From contig JABLXL010000056.1 of NCBI GenBank assembly GCA_013178005.1, positions 1 to 54,975 on the forward strand: a stretch of 54,975 bases of DNA. The letters run 5' to 3'. The first letter of the stretch is position 1; every line of letters starts with the position of its first letter. Shown piece by piece: positions 9,047 to 19,313 of the stretch. The DNA comes from Actinomycetota bacterium. GTDB taxonomy: Bacteria; Actinomycetota; Geothermincolia; Geothermincolales; RBG-13-55-18. The position numbers and the translations under genes were made by a program. The notes beneath the pieces were generated by a model, which made no database searches, was not told the DNA's origin, and worked only from the letters and a program-made list of their open reading frames with translations.

Positions 9047-9837
9047 GCGCGGAAGGCGTGCGCGAACTGGAGATGGGGCATAAGCGTGGCTTAGCCGGAT
9101 AGCGTATATCGGAAAGGCAACGTTGAAAAATATATGAAAATGCTGGGCAGGGAATGAATGAGTGAGCTATACGACGAGAGTTTGCACGCTGATGCTGCCA
9201 TCGCCCGACATCGAAGACAGGGTTTGGATGTAATAGCTACGGATATGGGAGATCGTAAGTAAACAGTTTAAGCTTGTTGTTTGTCTCCGCTTGGAATTCG
9301 GTAGGATTCCGGATGTGGGGAAAAGTCAGCCGACAAGGACCGTTGCTCTCCAGGTGGGGCGCGAAACGGACCTTGACATGGCCATAAAGGACAGGCGTAG
9401 GGCGAAAACGGGGTGCTGAGATAGGGCGTCTATCCCAAACTGTTGCGCTTTCTAGATCATGGCGCCGACGCCGGCATGCGTATCGGAAAGAAGCAACCGC
9501 CATACAACATTTTCCGACGGCGCGTCCTGGGCATCTCGATATGTCGCCCATGACGCAGAGATGAGAAAGGTCAGCCGGCATAGGTTTTGATTCAGTACCG
9601 GATCCCCGGCTTTACCCGTGTGGGATGAAGCCACGGGTATGGAAACGGTCTGGCTTCATGGCGATTTCGGGAGATAAGGAAAGGGCTTAGGTTCATGAGA
9701 GGGACGAATCCGGCGAAGTTTCAGGCTCACTCACGGACTTCCGGTAACGTTCGTGTGGGATGGATCCACGGGCATGGAAACGTTCTGCCTTCATGAAGAT
9801 CTCGGGGTATAAGGAAAGGACGCGGGGGTGTGAAGTG
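9047..9837. other. Long intergenic/leader region upstream of the giant repeat protein
   Basis: About 790 bases carry no convincing gene. A 34-codon ORF from 9157 has only a weak RBS. The right part holds two diverged copies of a ~74-base leader element, described separately. Confidence 0.5.
9615..9823 (+). repeat. Duplicated leader element upstream of the giant repeat protein
   Basis: Two copies, 9615-9688 and 9750-9823, are offset by 135 bases and agree at roughly four of five positions. Shared landmarks are GTGTGGGATG, CCACGGG, ATGGAAACG, CTTCATG and TAAGGAAAGG. The first copy can form ACCCGTG/CACGGGT, and its loop ATGAAGC can pair with GCTTCAT downstream, which would be a pseudoknot-like arrangement. 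The second copy ends 14 bases before the chosen start codon. I do not recognise it as a known riboswitch class. Confidence 0.55.
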
Positions 9838-12800
9838 ATGAGGACTAAAACAAGGATCTTGGGTTGGAAACCGGCGCTCGTCGCCATCGTCGCGCTATTG
9901 ATGCTCGCGGGAGGGTTCCTGCCCGCCTTCCCGCCCTTGTTCGAGACCAAAGAGGCGAGAGCCCAGGGGGGAGCCTCCATCTCGGGCACGGTGACCAACG
10001 CGAGCGACGAGCCCGTCGAGAACGTGGAAGTACAGGCGTATGTCTGGGATTCGGAATGGGATGGTTGGAACTACGCCGGGAACGACTACACTGCCCCTGA
10101 CGGAACCTACGAGATCACGGGCCTTGAGCCCGGGCACTACATCGTCGAGTTCGTGCCCCCCGACGACAGCTACTATCTCGATCGGTATTACGACGACCAG
10201 AGCATGGGTTACCTGGGAGAGCCGGGGACCAACGCCTTTGAGCTGGCCGAATCGGAGCATATCACGGGCATAGACGCCGTGCTGGAGGAGGGCGGGAGGA
10301 TCTCGGGCCAAGTGACCTCCGCCTCCGAGCAGGACGGCGTGGATTACGTGGATATCTACGTCTACGCAGCGGACGGGAGCTATATAGCTGACGACGAATC
10401 CACCGGATGGGGAAACAACGGCTTTTTCGAGACCGACGCGGTTCCCGCCGGCCAGTACAAGCTCTGGATCGACCCGCCCTGGGACAGCGAGTACGTCTCG
10501 CAGTGGTACGACAGGAAGGCCGACTTCTCCTCCGCCGACACGGTCACGGTGATCGTGGGACAGACCACCGAGGGCACCGACGTCATCCTCCAGGAGGGCG
10601 GGAGGATCTCGGGCACGGTGACCAACGCGAGCGACGAGCCCGTCGAGAACGTGCAAGTGCGGGCGATTCCCCTTGATTGGTATGACGACTACTCGGACTA
10701 TTACACCTACACCGCGTCGGACGGGACCTACACCATAAGCGGCCTGCCCGCCGGGCAGTACAGGGTAAGATTCGACCCTCCGTACGGAAGCGCCTACGTC
10801 TGGGAGTATTTCGAAAACACGCGGGAGAGGTCGTCCGCAACCCCTGTGGAAGTGCAGTTGGAAGAACTGCAAGAAAACATCGACGCCGTCCTCGAGGAGG
10901 GCGGGAGGATCTCGGGAAGGGTGACCAACGCCTCCGACGAGCCTGTCGAGAACGTGCAAGTGCGGGCGTATGTCTGGGATTCGGAATGGGATGATTGGAA
11001 CTCCGCCGGGAACGACTACACCGCTTCCGACGGAACCTACGAGATCACCGGCCTCGAGCCCGGGCACTATATCGTCGAGTTCATACCCCCCTACGATAGC
11101 TACTATCTCAGGCGGTATTACGATGACCAGAGCACGGGTTACCTGGGAGAGCCGGGGACCAACGCCTTTGAGCTGGGCGAATCGGAGCATATGACGGGCA
11201 TAGATGCCGTGCTGGAGATGGGCGGAAAGATCTCCGGCCGGGTGACCTCCGCCTCCGAGCCGGACGGCGTGGATGATGTGGAAGTTGTTGTTTACGACCT
11301 GGAGTTTAATGACGTGTGCTTCACGTACACGGACTGGGGAAACAACGGTTATTACGAGACCTTCACGCTTCCCGCCGGCCAGTACAAGGTCCAATTCCAG
11401 CCTCAAATGGGCGAATATGTCATTGAGTGGTTCAACAACCAGCGTTCCTTCGAGGACGCCGACCCCGTGACCGTCAACGCCGGCGAAACCATCACCGGCA
11501 TCGACGCGTTCCTGGAGGTGGGAGGAAAGATAAAGGGAAGGGTCACCTCCGCCTCCGAGCCGGACGGCGTGGATAACGTGTATGTCGGAGTATATGACCT
11601 GAACTGGAATTACGTCAGGGGAACATGGACGGGAGAGGGAAACGAGGGCAACTACGAGGTGGTGGGCCTGCAGCCCGGCCAGTACAAGGTGTTCTTCGAT
11701 CCGGAAGGGAGTAGCGGATACATCTCCGAGTGGTACGACAACCGGCATTCCTTCGAGGACGCCGTCCCCGTGACCGTCAACGTCGGCGAGACCATCACCG
11801 GCATTGATGCGTTCCTGGAGAAACCGGGCTCCATATCGGGGCGCGTGACCAGCGCATCGCAGCCCGGGGGGGTAAGCGAAGTGGAGGTGGCACTCTTCCC
11901 CGCCGATGACCCCGAGCACCAAGTCGCCGATGCCTGGACGGCTTGGAGCAACGGCACTTACAGCATATCGAACATCCCTCCCGGCGATTACAAGGTGCTC
12001 TTCACCCCACAATACTGGAGCGGAGACTACGAAAGGGAGTGGTACGACGACAAGCGTTCCTTTGATGACGCCGACGTCATCACCATAGGAGATGGCCAGA
12101 ACCTCACCGGCATAAACGCGGTGCTGGAGAGGAACGGATACATATCCGGCAGGGTGACCGGGGAGCTCGACCCCGACGGCCTCTACGGGGTGCAGGTTAT
12201 GGCCTACGACCTGGACCACAACTACTGCGGAAGCGGCTGGAGCGACTCCGAGGGCCGGTACTACATATATGGCCTCGACCAGGGGTCGTATAAGATATAC
12301 TTCGCTCCCTACTACAATCCCGCCTACGGCTCCCAGTGGTACGACGGCAAGCCGGACTTCGACGCCGCCGATCCCGTCGAGGTGTTCATGGAACAGGAGA
12401 CCTCGCGGATCGACGCCCACCTGGTAACCGGATCCATATCCGGCACCGTCACCAGCCCCGAAGAGCTTGAGGGAGTCTCCAGGGTCGATGTCTATGCCTA
12501 CGACACCAACGGGGACTACCGGGGTAGCGCCGTCACGGACGAAAACGGCGGCTATACCATCAACAACCTACCGAGCGGCGATTATTTCCTCTACGTCTAT
12601 CCCTGGTGGCCCAACGCCAACGACGGCCGCAGCTACGCCTTCGAGTGGTACGAGGACAAGGGGGCCATCGAGGAAGCCATCCCTGTTTCGGTGACGGCGG
12701 GATCGGAAACCGGAGGCATCGATTTCTCCCTGGAAAGCGGCTCCATCTCCGGAGCGGTGACGGGATGGGATGGGCCCGCCCTCGGAGGAGTGGACGTCTA

Positions 12801-15800
12801 TGTCCACGATGGCTACTTCCACCTGGTGGGCTCGACGGCCACGGGTGAGGACGGCTCCTATACCGTGAAGGGCATACGCCCGGGCGACTACAAGGTCTAT
12901 TTCGACCCCACCTGGATAAGGGAGAACCAGGGCCGGGACTACACCGGCGAATACCACCTGGATAAGCTGAGCTTCTACGAGGCAGACACCGTCACCGTGG
13001 CCAGCGACGTGACCGGCGTCAACGCCGTCCTGGAGGCGGGCTCCTACATCTCGGGCACGGTGACCTCGGGCGGATCGCCCGCGGAGGGCGTTTTCGTCCA
13101 CGCCTACAAGGCGGGCGACTCATCCTACTGGGTCTCCTACGCCGAGACGGCATCCGACGGGATCTACCGTATCGGGGGCCTGCCGCCCGGAGACTACAAA
13201 CTCTCCTTCAACCACGCCTCGGGGCAGAACTACCTGGACGAGTGGTATAACGACGCGCCGGATTTCCCTTCCGCCACGACGGTCAGCGTGGCCAAGGGCG
13301 GGGGCGCCACGGGCATCGACGCAGACCTGGCCACCGGCGGCTCCGTCTCCGGGAGGGTGACGGGCAGCGACGCCCCCGGCGGCCTGGAGGGCGTGCAGGT
13401 GCGCGTCCTGGACGGCGATTACGGGTTCATCGGCGGAACGCTCACCGGAGCGGATGGCTCCTACGCCGTGGGCGGCCTCGCCACGGGGACCTATTACGTG
13501 GAGTTTTTCACCGGCGAGGCCTGGTCGGAGGACGCCCTCAACTACCGCGGCGAGTTCTACAACGACGAGCGGGAATGGGAGGACGCCGACCCGGTATCCG
13601 TCACGGCAGGCGCAGATACCCCCTTGGGCGAGGCCGAACTGCAGCGCTACGCCACCATCTCCGGACGCGTAACCGGCTCCGGGCATCCTGGAGGCATGGA
13701 GGGCGTGTGGGTGGAACTCTTCGACGCCTCCGGCTGGTACAAGGACTCGGCCCAGACCGATGCCTCGGGCAACTACGTCATCGACCGCGTGGAGGGCGGC
13801 GATTACAAGGTCCTCTTCGGCACGGAAGGTTTCAATTACGAAAACGGAACCGATTACGCCTCGGAGTGGCACAACGACAAGGTCAGCCAATCCTCGGCTA
13901 ACATCTTGACCGTCACCTGGGGCGAGGACCGCGCCGGCGTTGACGCCGTCCTGCAGCGCAACGGGCGCATCACGGGCCGGGTCACCAGCGCCTCCAGTCC
14001 CCAGGGCGTTGAGAACGCTAATGTATATATTTACGATCTGGATGAAAACCTCCTCAGATGGATTGATACCGAGAGCGACGGATACTACTCCGTGGCGGTC
14101 ACGCCTGGGAATTACAAAGTCTGCTGCAGTACCTGGTATACCAGTAACTGGTATGACAACAAATCCTCCTTCGAAGAGGCCGATCCCTTGGCCGTAGCCG
14201 AGGGCCAAACGGTCACCGGTATCGACTTTTATTTCCCAGGCTCCGGCTCCATATCGGGGAGGGTGACCAGCGATGCCTTCCCAGATGGCGTTGAATGGTC
14301 AGACGTTTATCTCTACCGAGCGGATAATCCCACTTGGTATTGGTCGTGGATGGAGACGGACAGTGAAGGCAGGTACTCTTTCCAGGACGTACCAGCGGGT
14401 GAGTACAAGGTGCTGTTCGAATACTACAGAGATGGTGGCACTGTATATAAGTGGTATGACGACAGGGGGGGCTTCGAAGCAGCGAACGTCGTAACCGTAA
14501 CCGAAGGCATGGAGACCCAGAACGTGGACGCACACTTCTCGAACGAGGTCTCCATCTCCGGGCGGGTGACAGGCGCCGCAGATCCGGGAGGCATATACGA
14601 CACATACGTGAGGGTCTATGACTCCAGCCATACCTACATGGGATACACCTGGACTGACGGCGATGGCTACTACTCCATAAGAGGCCTCGCGCCCGGCGAT
14701 TACAGGGTGTCCTTCAACGAATCGTGGTGGGGTTCAGGAGGATACCTCGAGGAGTGGTACGACAACAAGCGCGACTTCGAGTCCGCGGACCCGGTCACGG
14801 TGGCCGAGGGAGCGCCCGCCACCGGAATCGACGCGATGCTTGACCCCGGCGGGTCCATCTCCGGGAAGGTCACCGGGGACGGCGCGTCGGGCGGCCTCCC
14901 CGATGTCGAGGTGGTTGTCTACGATGAAAACTGGAATGCATACGGTTACGATTACACCGCATCCGACGGCACCTACGAGGTGAGAGGACTCCCTACAGGC
15001 CAGTACCGCGTCGCGTTCTACCCAGAGAGCGGCGAATACATCGGGGAATGGTTCGACGACAAACCCGACTTCTGGTCTGCGGACCCGGTCACGGTGACCG
15101 AGGGCGAGCCGACAACCGGCGTGGACGCCCACCTGGCAAAGTACGCATCCATCTCGGGCCAGGCCAAAAGCGCCGCGGAGCCTGATGGCGTACCGGGGCT
15201 GCACGTCTACCTCTACGAAGCCGGCGATCCGGACCACTGGCTCGATTACCGCGTCACCGACTCCGGCGGCCGTTATTCCTTCGGCCAACTGCGCGCGGGA
15301 GACTACAAGGTGGCCTTCTCACCCATCTCGGGCATGGACTACGCCGAGGAATGGTTCGACGGTGCGCCCGATTTCGCGAGCGCTGAGGTCATCTCCCTCT
15401 CCTCCGGCGAGGCGCGCACGGACATCGACGCCTTCATGGACCCCGGGGGCTCCATCAGCGGACGCGTCACCTCCGGGTCCATGCCCGGCGGCATAGAGGG
15501 CGTGGGAGTCACCGCCTACACCACGGACGGAAAGTACGCTCGCGCATGCAACACCGAGGCCGACGGCACTTACTACCTGGGTGGCCTCGCCACCGGAGAG
15601 TACCTGGTGAGGTTCGATCCCGGCCGCATGCCCTACAAGGGAGAGTGGTACGACAACCGTTTCGACGAGGCCACGGCTACCCCGGTGCCCGTCACCGCGG
15701 GATCGGAAACCACGGGGATCGACGCCGTGCTTTCGGACAGCGGCTCCATCTCCGGCCGGGTGACCAGCGACGCCCAGCCCGACGGGGTCGGCGATGTCTA

Positions 15801-18351
15801 TGTGCACGCCTATCCCATGAGCGACGAGTGGAACTGGTCCGGGTACGCCGTCACCCGCGGCGACGGCACCTACGTGATCGAGAACCTGCTGCCGGGACAG
15901 TACAAGGTGATCTTCAACTCCTCTTCGGGACAGAACTACAAGTCCCTGTGGTATGACGGCGCCGGTTCCTTCCAGGAGGCACAGCCGGTCGTGGTCAACG
16001 AGCGCGTGAACACCGGACATATCGACGGCCACCTCAGCGAGTTCGGCTCCATATCCGGCCGGGTGACCGACGGGACGGGCGGCGGCATCCCCGACGTGCT
16101 GGTCCGCTTCTTCGAGGAGGGCACCGGGGAGATCGCCAGCGTGCTCACCGACTCCGAGGGCAACTACGAGCTCTACCACCTCAACGAAGGGACCTACCGC
16201 GTGAAATTCGAGCCGCCCTTCGCGTCTCCCTTCAAGGCGGAGTGGTACGACGACAAGCCCGACCAGGCGTCCTCAACCCCGGTGGAGCTGTCTCCGGGTG
16301 AGAAAAAGACCGGCGTGGACGCGGTTCTGAGCGCGGAGGGCGCGCCCCAGGTGCTGTGGGTGAATCCGGATACCGGAATGGACACCCAGTCCCTGGATAA
16401 CGTGTTCATCTACGGGTCCGGCTTCACGCAGGACGGCTACAGCCTCCCCAGGGTGCTCCTCATGCGCGAAGGCCAGACCGGCAACGAGGCGCGGGACGTC
16501 ACGCTCATCGACTCCAACTCCCTCACCTGCGACCTCAACCTCATCGGCGAAGCGGCGGGCCCATGGGACGTGGTGGTTGTCAACCCCAACGGCCAGGGCG
16601 GCAGGATGGAGGACGGCTTCACCGTGGTGCACAAGCCCCAGCCTCCTACCCTGGAGGGGCCGCCCGCGGCCTTCAAGGGGGACGTCGGCCTGCACGGCAC
16701 CGCCGAGGCCTATTCCACGATCAAGCTCTACCGACGCCTCCAGGGGGACGCGGAATGGACACACGTGGGCGACGTGGAGACCAACCAGTACGGCAACTGG
16801 AGCGGGGCCGTGAACTGCCCGGTCGAGGGCGTCTTCGAATTCCAAGCCACGGCGACCAACGGCGGGGTGACCAGCGATCCATCCGACATCCTCACCGTGG
16901 TGATCGGCGGCGAGGACCTGGCGGTGCTCACGGATCATTACGCTGAGCTGCACGGCTCGAGATACGACCCCGATCCCGATACGGGCATCGTTTACCTCTC
17001 CACCTTCTCGGGGGCGGAGATCAAGGTCAAGATGAGGTTCTCCTCCGCGCCCGATACCATCTCCTTCCAGTTCAAGGGCGCCACGTACCCGGTGACGGGT
17101 CCGGACGCCTCCGGATGGTATACCGCGACCATCTCCGGATGGACCTGGTCACAGGGGACGCAGAGGGGCAAGGTCCTATACCGTGACAACGGCTCGGATT
17201 TCGAGCAGACCCTGCTCGAGGTGGTGCTCATCGACCCCTCCGGATACGTCTACGACCTCGGCACTGGGCAGAGGGTGCAGGGAGCCAAGGCAACCCTGCA
17301 GTACTGGTTCGAAGGCGCCTGGCAGGACTGGCCGGCGGACGAGTACGAACAGGCCAACCCCCAGTACACCGACGCCGAGGGCAAGTACGGCTGGGACGTG
17401 CACCCGGGCAAGTACCGCGTGCTGGTGGAAAAGGCCACCTACCGGAACGCCACCAGCGACGAGGTGACGGTACCCCCCGAGGTCACCGACTTGAACATCG
17501 GCCTGTTGAGGAACGCCCCTTCCATCACCTCCATATCGCCCAGCAGCGGAAAAGCCGGCGACCGGGTGACCATCGCGGGCACCTGCTTCGGCGCCGTTCA
17601 GGCGGGAAGCAAGGTCACCTTCGCGGGCGGCAAGAACGCCGCTATCGTGTCATGGTCCGACACCTCCATCACCTGCTCCGTTCCCGCCGGGGCGGTGAGC
17701 GGCGATGTGGTGGTGGTGACCGCGGGCGGCACCAGCAACGGGATGCGCTTCACCATCCAGACGCCCCAGCCTCCCGCGCCGGCGATAACCTCCATCAACC
17801 CCGCCTCGGGAAAGATAGGCGATACGGTGGTCATCGCCGGGGAGAACTTCGGCGCGACCCAGGGCACGAGCTCGGTGATCTTCGCGGGCGACAGGAAGGC
17901 TAACATAGTCTCCTGGTCCGACACCTCCATCACCTGCAACGTGCCCGCCGGGGCGGTGAGCGGCGATGTGGTGGTGGTGACCGCGGGCGGCACCAGCAAC
18001 GGGGTGCGCTTCACGGTCGAGGAGGAGTTCAAGCCGGCGCAGGGAACCACCTGGTACCTCGCCGAGGGGTACACCGGGGGCGACTTCGACACCTGGGTGC
18101 TGGTGCAGAACCCGGGAAGCGAGGACGCCAGGGTGACCCTCTCCTTCCAGCTCCCGCCGGGAAAGAGCGCTCCCGACAAGGAGATCGTGCTGCCGGCGGC
18201 ACGCGCCAGTCTATCCACCTGGACGAGCTGGAAGGCCTTTCCGACACCGACGTCTCCACCAAGGTCACCTCGGACAAGCCGGTGGTGGCGGAGCGCGCGG
18301 TGTACTTCAACTACAACGGCAAGGAAGGAGGGCACGACTCCATCGGGGTGA
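9838..18351 (+). CDS. Giant exported protein with 21 carboxypeptidase-regulatory-like repeats, frameshifted near the C-terminus
   Basis: I start at the ATG at 9838, behind GGGGGTGTGAAGTG; the in-frame ATG at 9760 sits inside the duplicated leader. A signal peptide (PALVAIVALLMLAGGF...ARAQ) is followed by 21 repeats of ~100 residues. Each opens with ISGRVT-type sequence and contains DGTYxIxGLxPGxYKVxF and a YxxEWYD motif, as in CarboxypepD_reg/Cna-B-like beta-sandwiches (to residue ~2160). An Ig-like and a further CnaB-like region follow, then two IPT/TIG domains and, from residue ~2738, the WYLAEGYTGGD module. In the first module one G is missing near 18198 compared with the next copy, so from there the frame is wrong and stops at 18351. 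The intended gene would continue to 19315. Elastic surface stalk or matrix protein is inferred. Confidence 0.8.
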   Translation: MRTKTRILGWKPALVAIVALLMLAGGFLPAFPPLFETKEARAQGGASISGTVTNASDEPVENVEVQAYVWDSEWDGWNYAGNDYTAPDGTYEITGLEPGHYIVEFVPPDDSYYLDRYYDDQSMGYLGEPGTNAFELAESEHITGIDAVLEEGGRISGQVTSASEQDGVDYVDIYVYAADGSYIADDESTGWGNNGFFETDAVPAGQYKLWIDPPWDSEYVSQWYDRKADFSSADTVTVIVGQTTEGTDVILQEGGRISGTVTNASDEPVENVQVRAIPLDWYDDYSDYYTYTASDGTYTISGLPAGQYRVRFDPPYGSAYVWEYFENTRERSSATPVEVQLEELQENIDAVLEEGGRISGRVTNASDEPVENVQVRAYVWDSEWDDWNSAGNDYTASDGTYEITGLEPGHYIVEFIPPYDSYYLRRYYDDQSTGYLGEPGTNAFELGESEHMTGIDAVLEMGGKISGRVTSASEPDGVDDVEVVVYDLEFNDVCFTYTDWGNNGYYETFTLPAGQYKVQFQPQMGEYVIEWFNNQRSFEDADPVTVNAGETITGIDAFLEVGGKIKGRVTSASEPDGVDNVYVGVYDLNWNYVRGTWTGEGNEGNYEVVGLQPGQYKVFFDPEGSSGYISEWYDNRHSFEDAVPVTVNVGETITGIDAFLEKPGSISGRVTSASQPGGVSEVEVALFPADDPEHQVADAWTAWSNGTYSISNIPPGDYKVLFTPQYWSGDYEREWYDDKRSFDDADVITIGDGQNLTGINAVLERNGYISGRVTGELDPDGLYGVQVMAYDLDHNYCGSGWSDSEGRYYIYGLDQGSYKIYFAPYYNPAYGSQWYDGKPDFDAADPVEVFMEQETSRIDAHLVTGSISGTVTSPEELEGVSRVDVYAYDTNGDYRGSAVTDENGGYTINNLPSGDYFLYVYPWWPNANDGRSYAFEWYEDKGAIEEAIPVSVTAGSETGGIDFSLESGSISGAVTGWDGPALGGVDVYVHDGYFHLVGSTATGEDGSYTVKGIRPGDYKVYFDPTWIRENQGRDYTGEYHLDKLSFYEADTVTVASDVTGVNAVLEAGSYISGTVTSGGSPAEGVFVHAYKAGDSSYWVSYAETASDGIYRIGGLPPGDYKLSFNHASGQNYLDEWYNDAPDFPSATTVSVAKGGGATGIDADLATGGSVSGRVTGSDAPGGLEGVQVRVLDGDYGFIGGTLTGADGSYAVGGLATGTYYVEFFTGEAWSEDALNYRGEFYNDEREWEDADPVSVTAGADTPLGEAELQRYATISGRVTGSGHPGGMEGVWVELFDASGWYKDSAQTDASGNYVIDRVEGGDYKVLFGTEGFNYENGTDYASEWHNDKVSQSSANILTVTWGEDRAGVDAVLQRNGRITGRVTSASSPQGVENANVYIYDLDENLLRWIDTESDGYYSVAVTPGNYKVCCSTWYTSNWYDNKSSFEEADPLAVAEGQTVTGIDFYFPGSGSISGRVTSDAFPDGVEWSDVYLYRADNPTWYWSWMETDSEGRYSFQDVPAGEYKVLFEYYRDGGTVYKWYDDRGGFEAANVVTVTEGMETQNVDAHFSNEVSISGRVTGAADPGGIYDTYVRVYDSSHTYMGYTWTDGDGYYSIRGLAPGDYRVSFNESWWGSGGYLEEWYDNKRDFESADPVTVAEGAPATGIDAMLDPGGSISGKVTGDGASGGLPDVEVVVYDENWNAYGYDYTASDGTYEVRGLPTGQYRVAFYPESGEYIGEWFDDKPDFWSADPVTVTEGEPTTGVDAHLAKYASISGQAKSAAEPDGVPGLHVYLYEAGDPDHWLDYRVTDSGGRYSFGQLRAGDYKVAFSPISGMDYAEEWFDGAPDFASAEVISLSSGEARTDIDAFMDPGGSISGRVTSGSMPGGIEGVGVTAYTTDGKYARACNTEADGTYYLGGLATGEYLVRFDPGRMPYKGEWYDNRFDEATATPVPVTAGSETTGIDAVLSDSGSISGRVTSDAQPDGVGDVYVHAYPMSDEWNWSGYAVTRGDGTYVIENLLPGQYKVIFNSSSGQNYKSLWYDGAGSFQEAQPVVVNERVNTGHIDGHLSEFGSISGRVTDGTGGGIPDVLVRFFEEGTGEIASVLTDSEGNYELYHLNEGTYRVKFEPPFASPFKAEWYDDKPDQASSTPVELSPGEKKTGVDAVLSAEGAPQVLWVNPDTGMDTQSLDNVFIYGSGFTQDGYSLPRVLLMREGQTGNEARDVTLIDSNSLTCDLNLIGEAAGPWDVVVVNPNGQGGRMEDGFTVVHKPQPPTLEGPPAAFKGDVGLHGTAEAYSTIKLYRRLQGDAEWTHVGDVETNQYGNWSGAVNCPVEGVFEFQATATNGGVTSDPSDILTVVIGGEDLAVLTDHYAELHGSRYDPDPDTGIVYLSTFSGAEIKVKMRFSSAPDTISFQFKGATYPVTGPDASGWYTATISGWTWSQGTQRGKVLYRDNGSDFEQTLLEVVLIDPSGYVYDLGTGQRVQGAKATLQYWFEGAWQDWPADEYEQANPQYTDAEGKYGWDVHPGKYRVLVEKATYRNATSDEVTVPPEVTDLNIGLLRNAPSITSISPSSGKAGDRVTIAGTCFGAVQAGSKVTFAGGKNAAIVSWSDTSITCSVPAGAVSGDVVVVTAGGTSNGMRFTIQTPQPPAPAITSINPASGKIGDTVVIAGENFGATQGTSSVIFAGDRKANIVSWSDTSITCNVPAGAVSGDVVVVTAGGTSNGVRFTVEEEFKPAQGTTWYLAEGYTGGDFDTWVLVQNPGSEDARVTLSFQLPPGKSAPDKEIVLPAARASLSTWTSWKAFPTPTSPPRSPRTSRWWRSARCTSTTTARKEGTTPSG

Positions 18352-19313
18352 CCGAGCCCGCAAATACCTGGTACCTGGCTGAGGGTTATACCGGGGGCGA
18401 CTTCGACACCTGGGTGCTGGTGCAGAACCCGGGAAGCGAGGACGCCAGGGTGACCCTCTCCTTCCAGCTCCCGCCGGGAAAGAGCGCTCCCGACAAGGAG
18501 ATCGTGCTGCCGGCGGGCACGCGCCAGTCTATCCACCTGGACGAGCTGGAAGGCCTTTCCGACACCGACGTCTCCACCAAGGTCACCTCGGACAAGCCGG
18601 TGGTGGCGGAGCGCGCGGTGTACTTCAACTACAACGGCAAGGAAGGAGGGCACGACTCCATCGGGGTGACCGAGCCCGCAAATACCTGGTACCTGGCTGA
18701 GGGTTATACCGGGGGCGACTTCGACACCTGGGTGCTGGTGCAGAACCCGGGAAGCGAGGACGCCAGGGTGACCCTCTCCTTCCAGCTCCCGCCGGGAAAG
18801 AGCGCTCCCGACAAGGAGATCGTGCTGCCGGCGGGCACGCGCCAGTCTATCCACCTGGACGAGCTGGAAGGCCTTTCCGACACCGACGTCTCCACCAAGG
18901 TCACCTCGGACAAGCCGGTGGTGGCGGAGCGCGCGGTGTACTTCAACTACAACGGCAAGGAAGGAGGGCACGACTCCATCGGGGTGACCGAGCCCGCAAA
19001 TACCTGGTACCTGGCTGAGGGTTATACCGGGGGCGACTTCGACACCTGGGTGCTGGTGCAGAACCCGGGAAGCGAGGACGCCAGGGTGACCCTCTCCTTC
19101 CAGCTCCCGCCGGGAAAGAGCGCTCCCGACAAGGAGATCGTGCTGCCGGCGGGCACGCGCCAGTCTATCCACCGGACGAGCTGGAAGGCCTTTCCGACAC
19201 CGACGTCTCCACCAAGGTCACCTCGGACAAGCCGGTGGTGGCGGAGCGCGCGGTGTACTTCAACTACAACGGCAAGGAAGGAGGGCACGACTCCATCGGC
19301 TTCCCGGAACGAT
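18052..19313 (+). repeat. Four tandem 318-bp coding repeats (WYLAEG module)
   Basis: Copies begin at the TGG codons at 18052, 18369, 18687 and 19005. Copies 2 and 3 look identical by eye, and copies 1 and 4 are nearly so. Each encodes 106 residues. Compared with copies 2 and 3, copy 1 lacks one G near 18198 and copy 4 lacks one T near 19173, so both outer copies carry a one-base deletion. Confidence 0.9.

Noticed and set aside
9760-9837. Upstream start (ATG 9760) for the giant repeat protein
   Set aside because: It falls inside the duplicated leader element; the ATG at 9838 sits right before a proper signal peptide.
9895-12420. Long minus-strand open frame (841 codons) opposite the giant repeat gene
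   Set aside because: It is an antisense shadow of repetitive GC-rich coding sequence; its apparent repeats mirror those of the plus-strand gene.
17598-19172. Minus-strand frame with repeated blocks
   Set aside because: The repeats are the antisense image of the 318-bp coding array; no start signal or family match.
18052-19313. CRISPR-like array
   Set aside because: The 318-bp units are contiguous coding repeats without spacers. The 15-mer repeats at 3.1-3.5 and 35.1-35.3 kb also lack regular unique spacers and cas genes.
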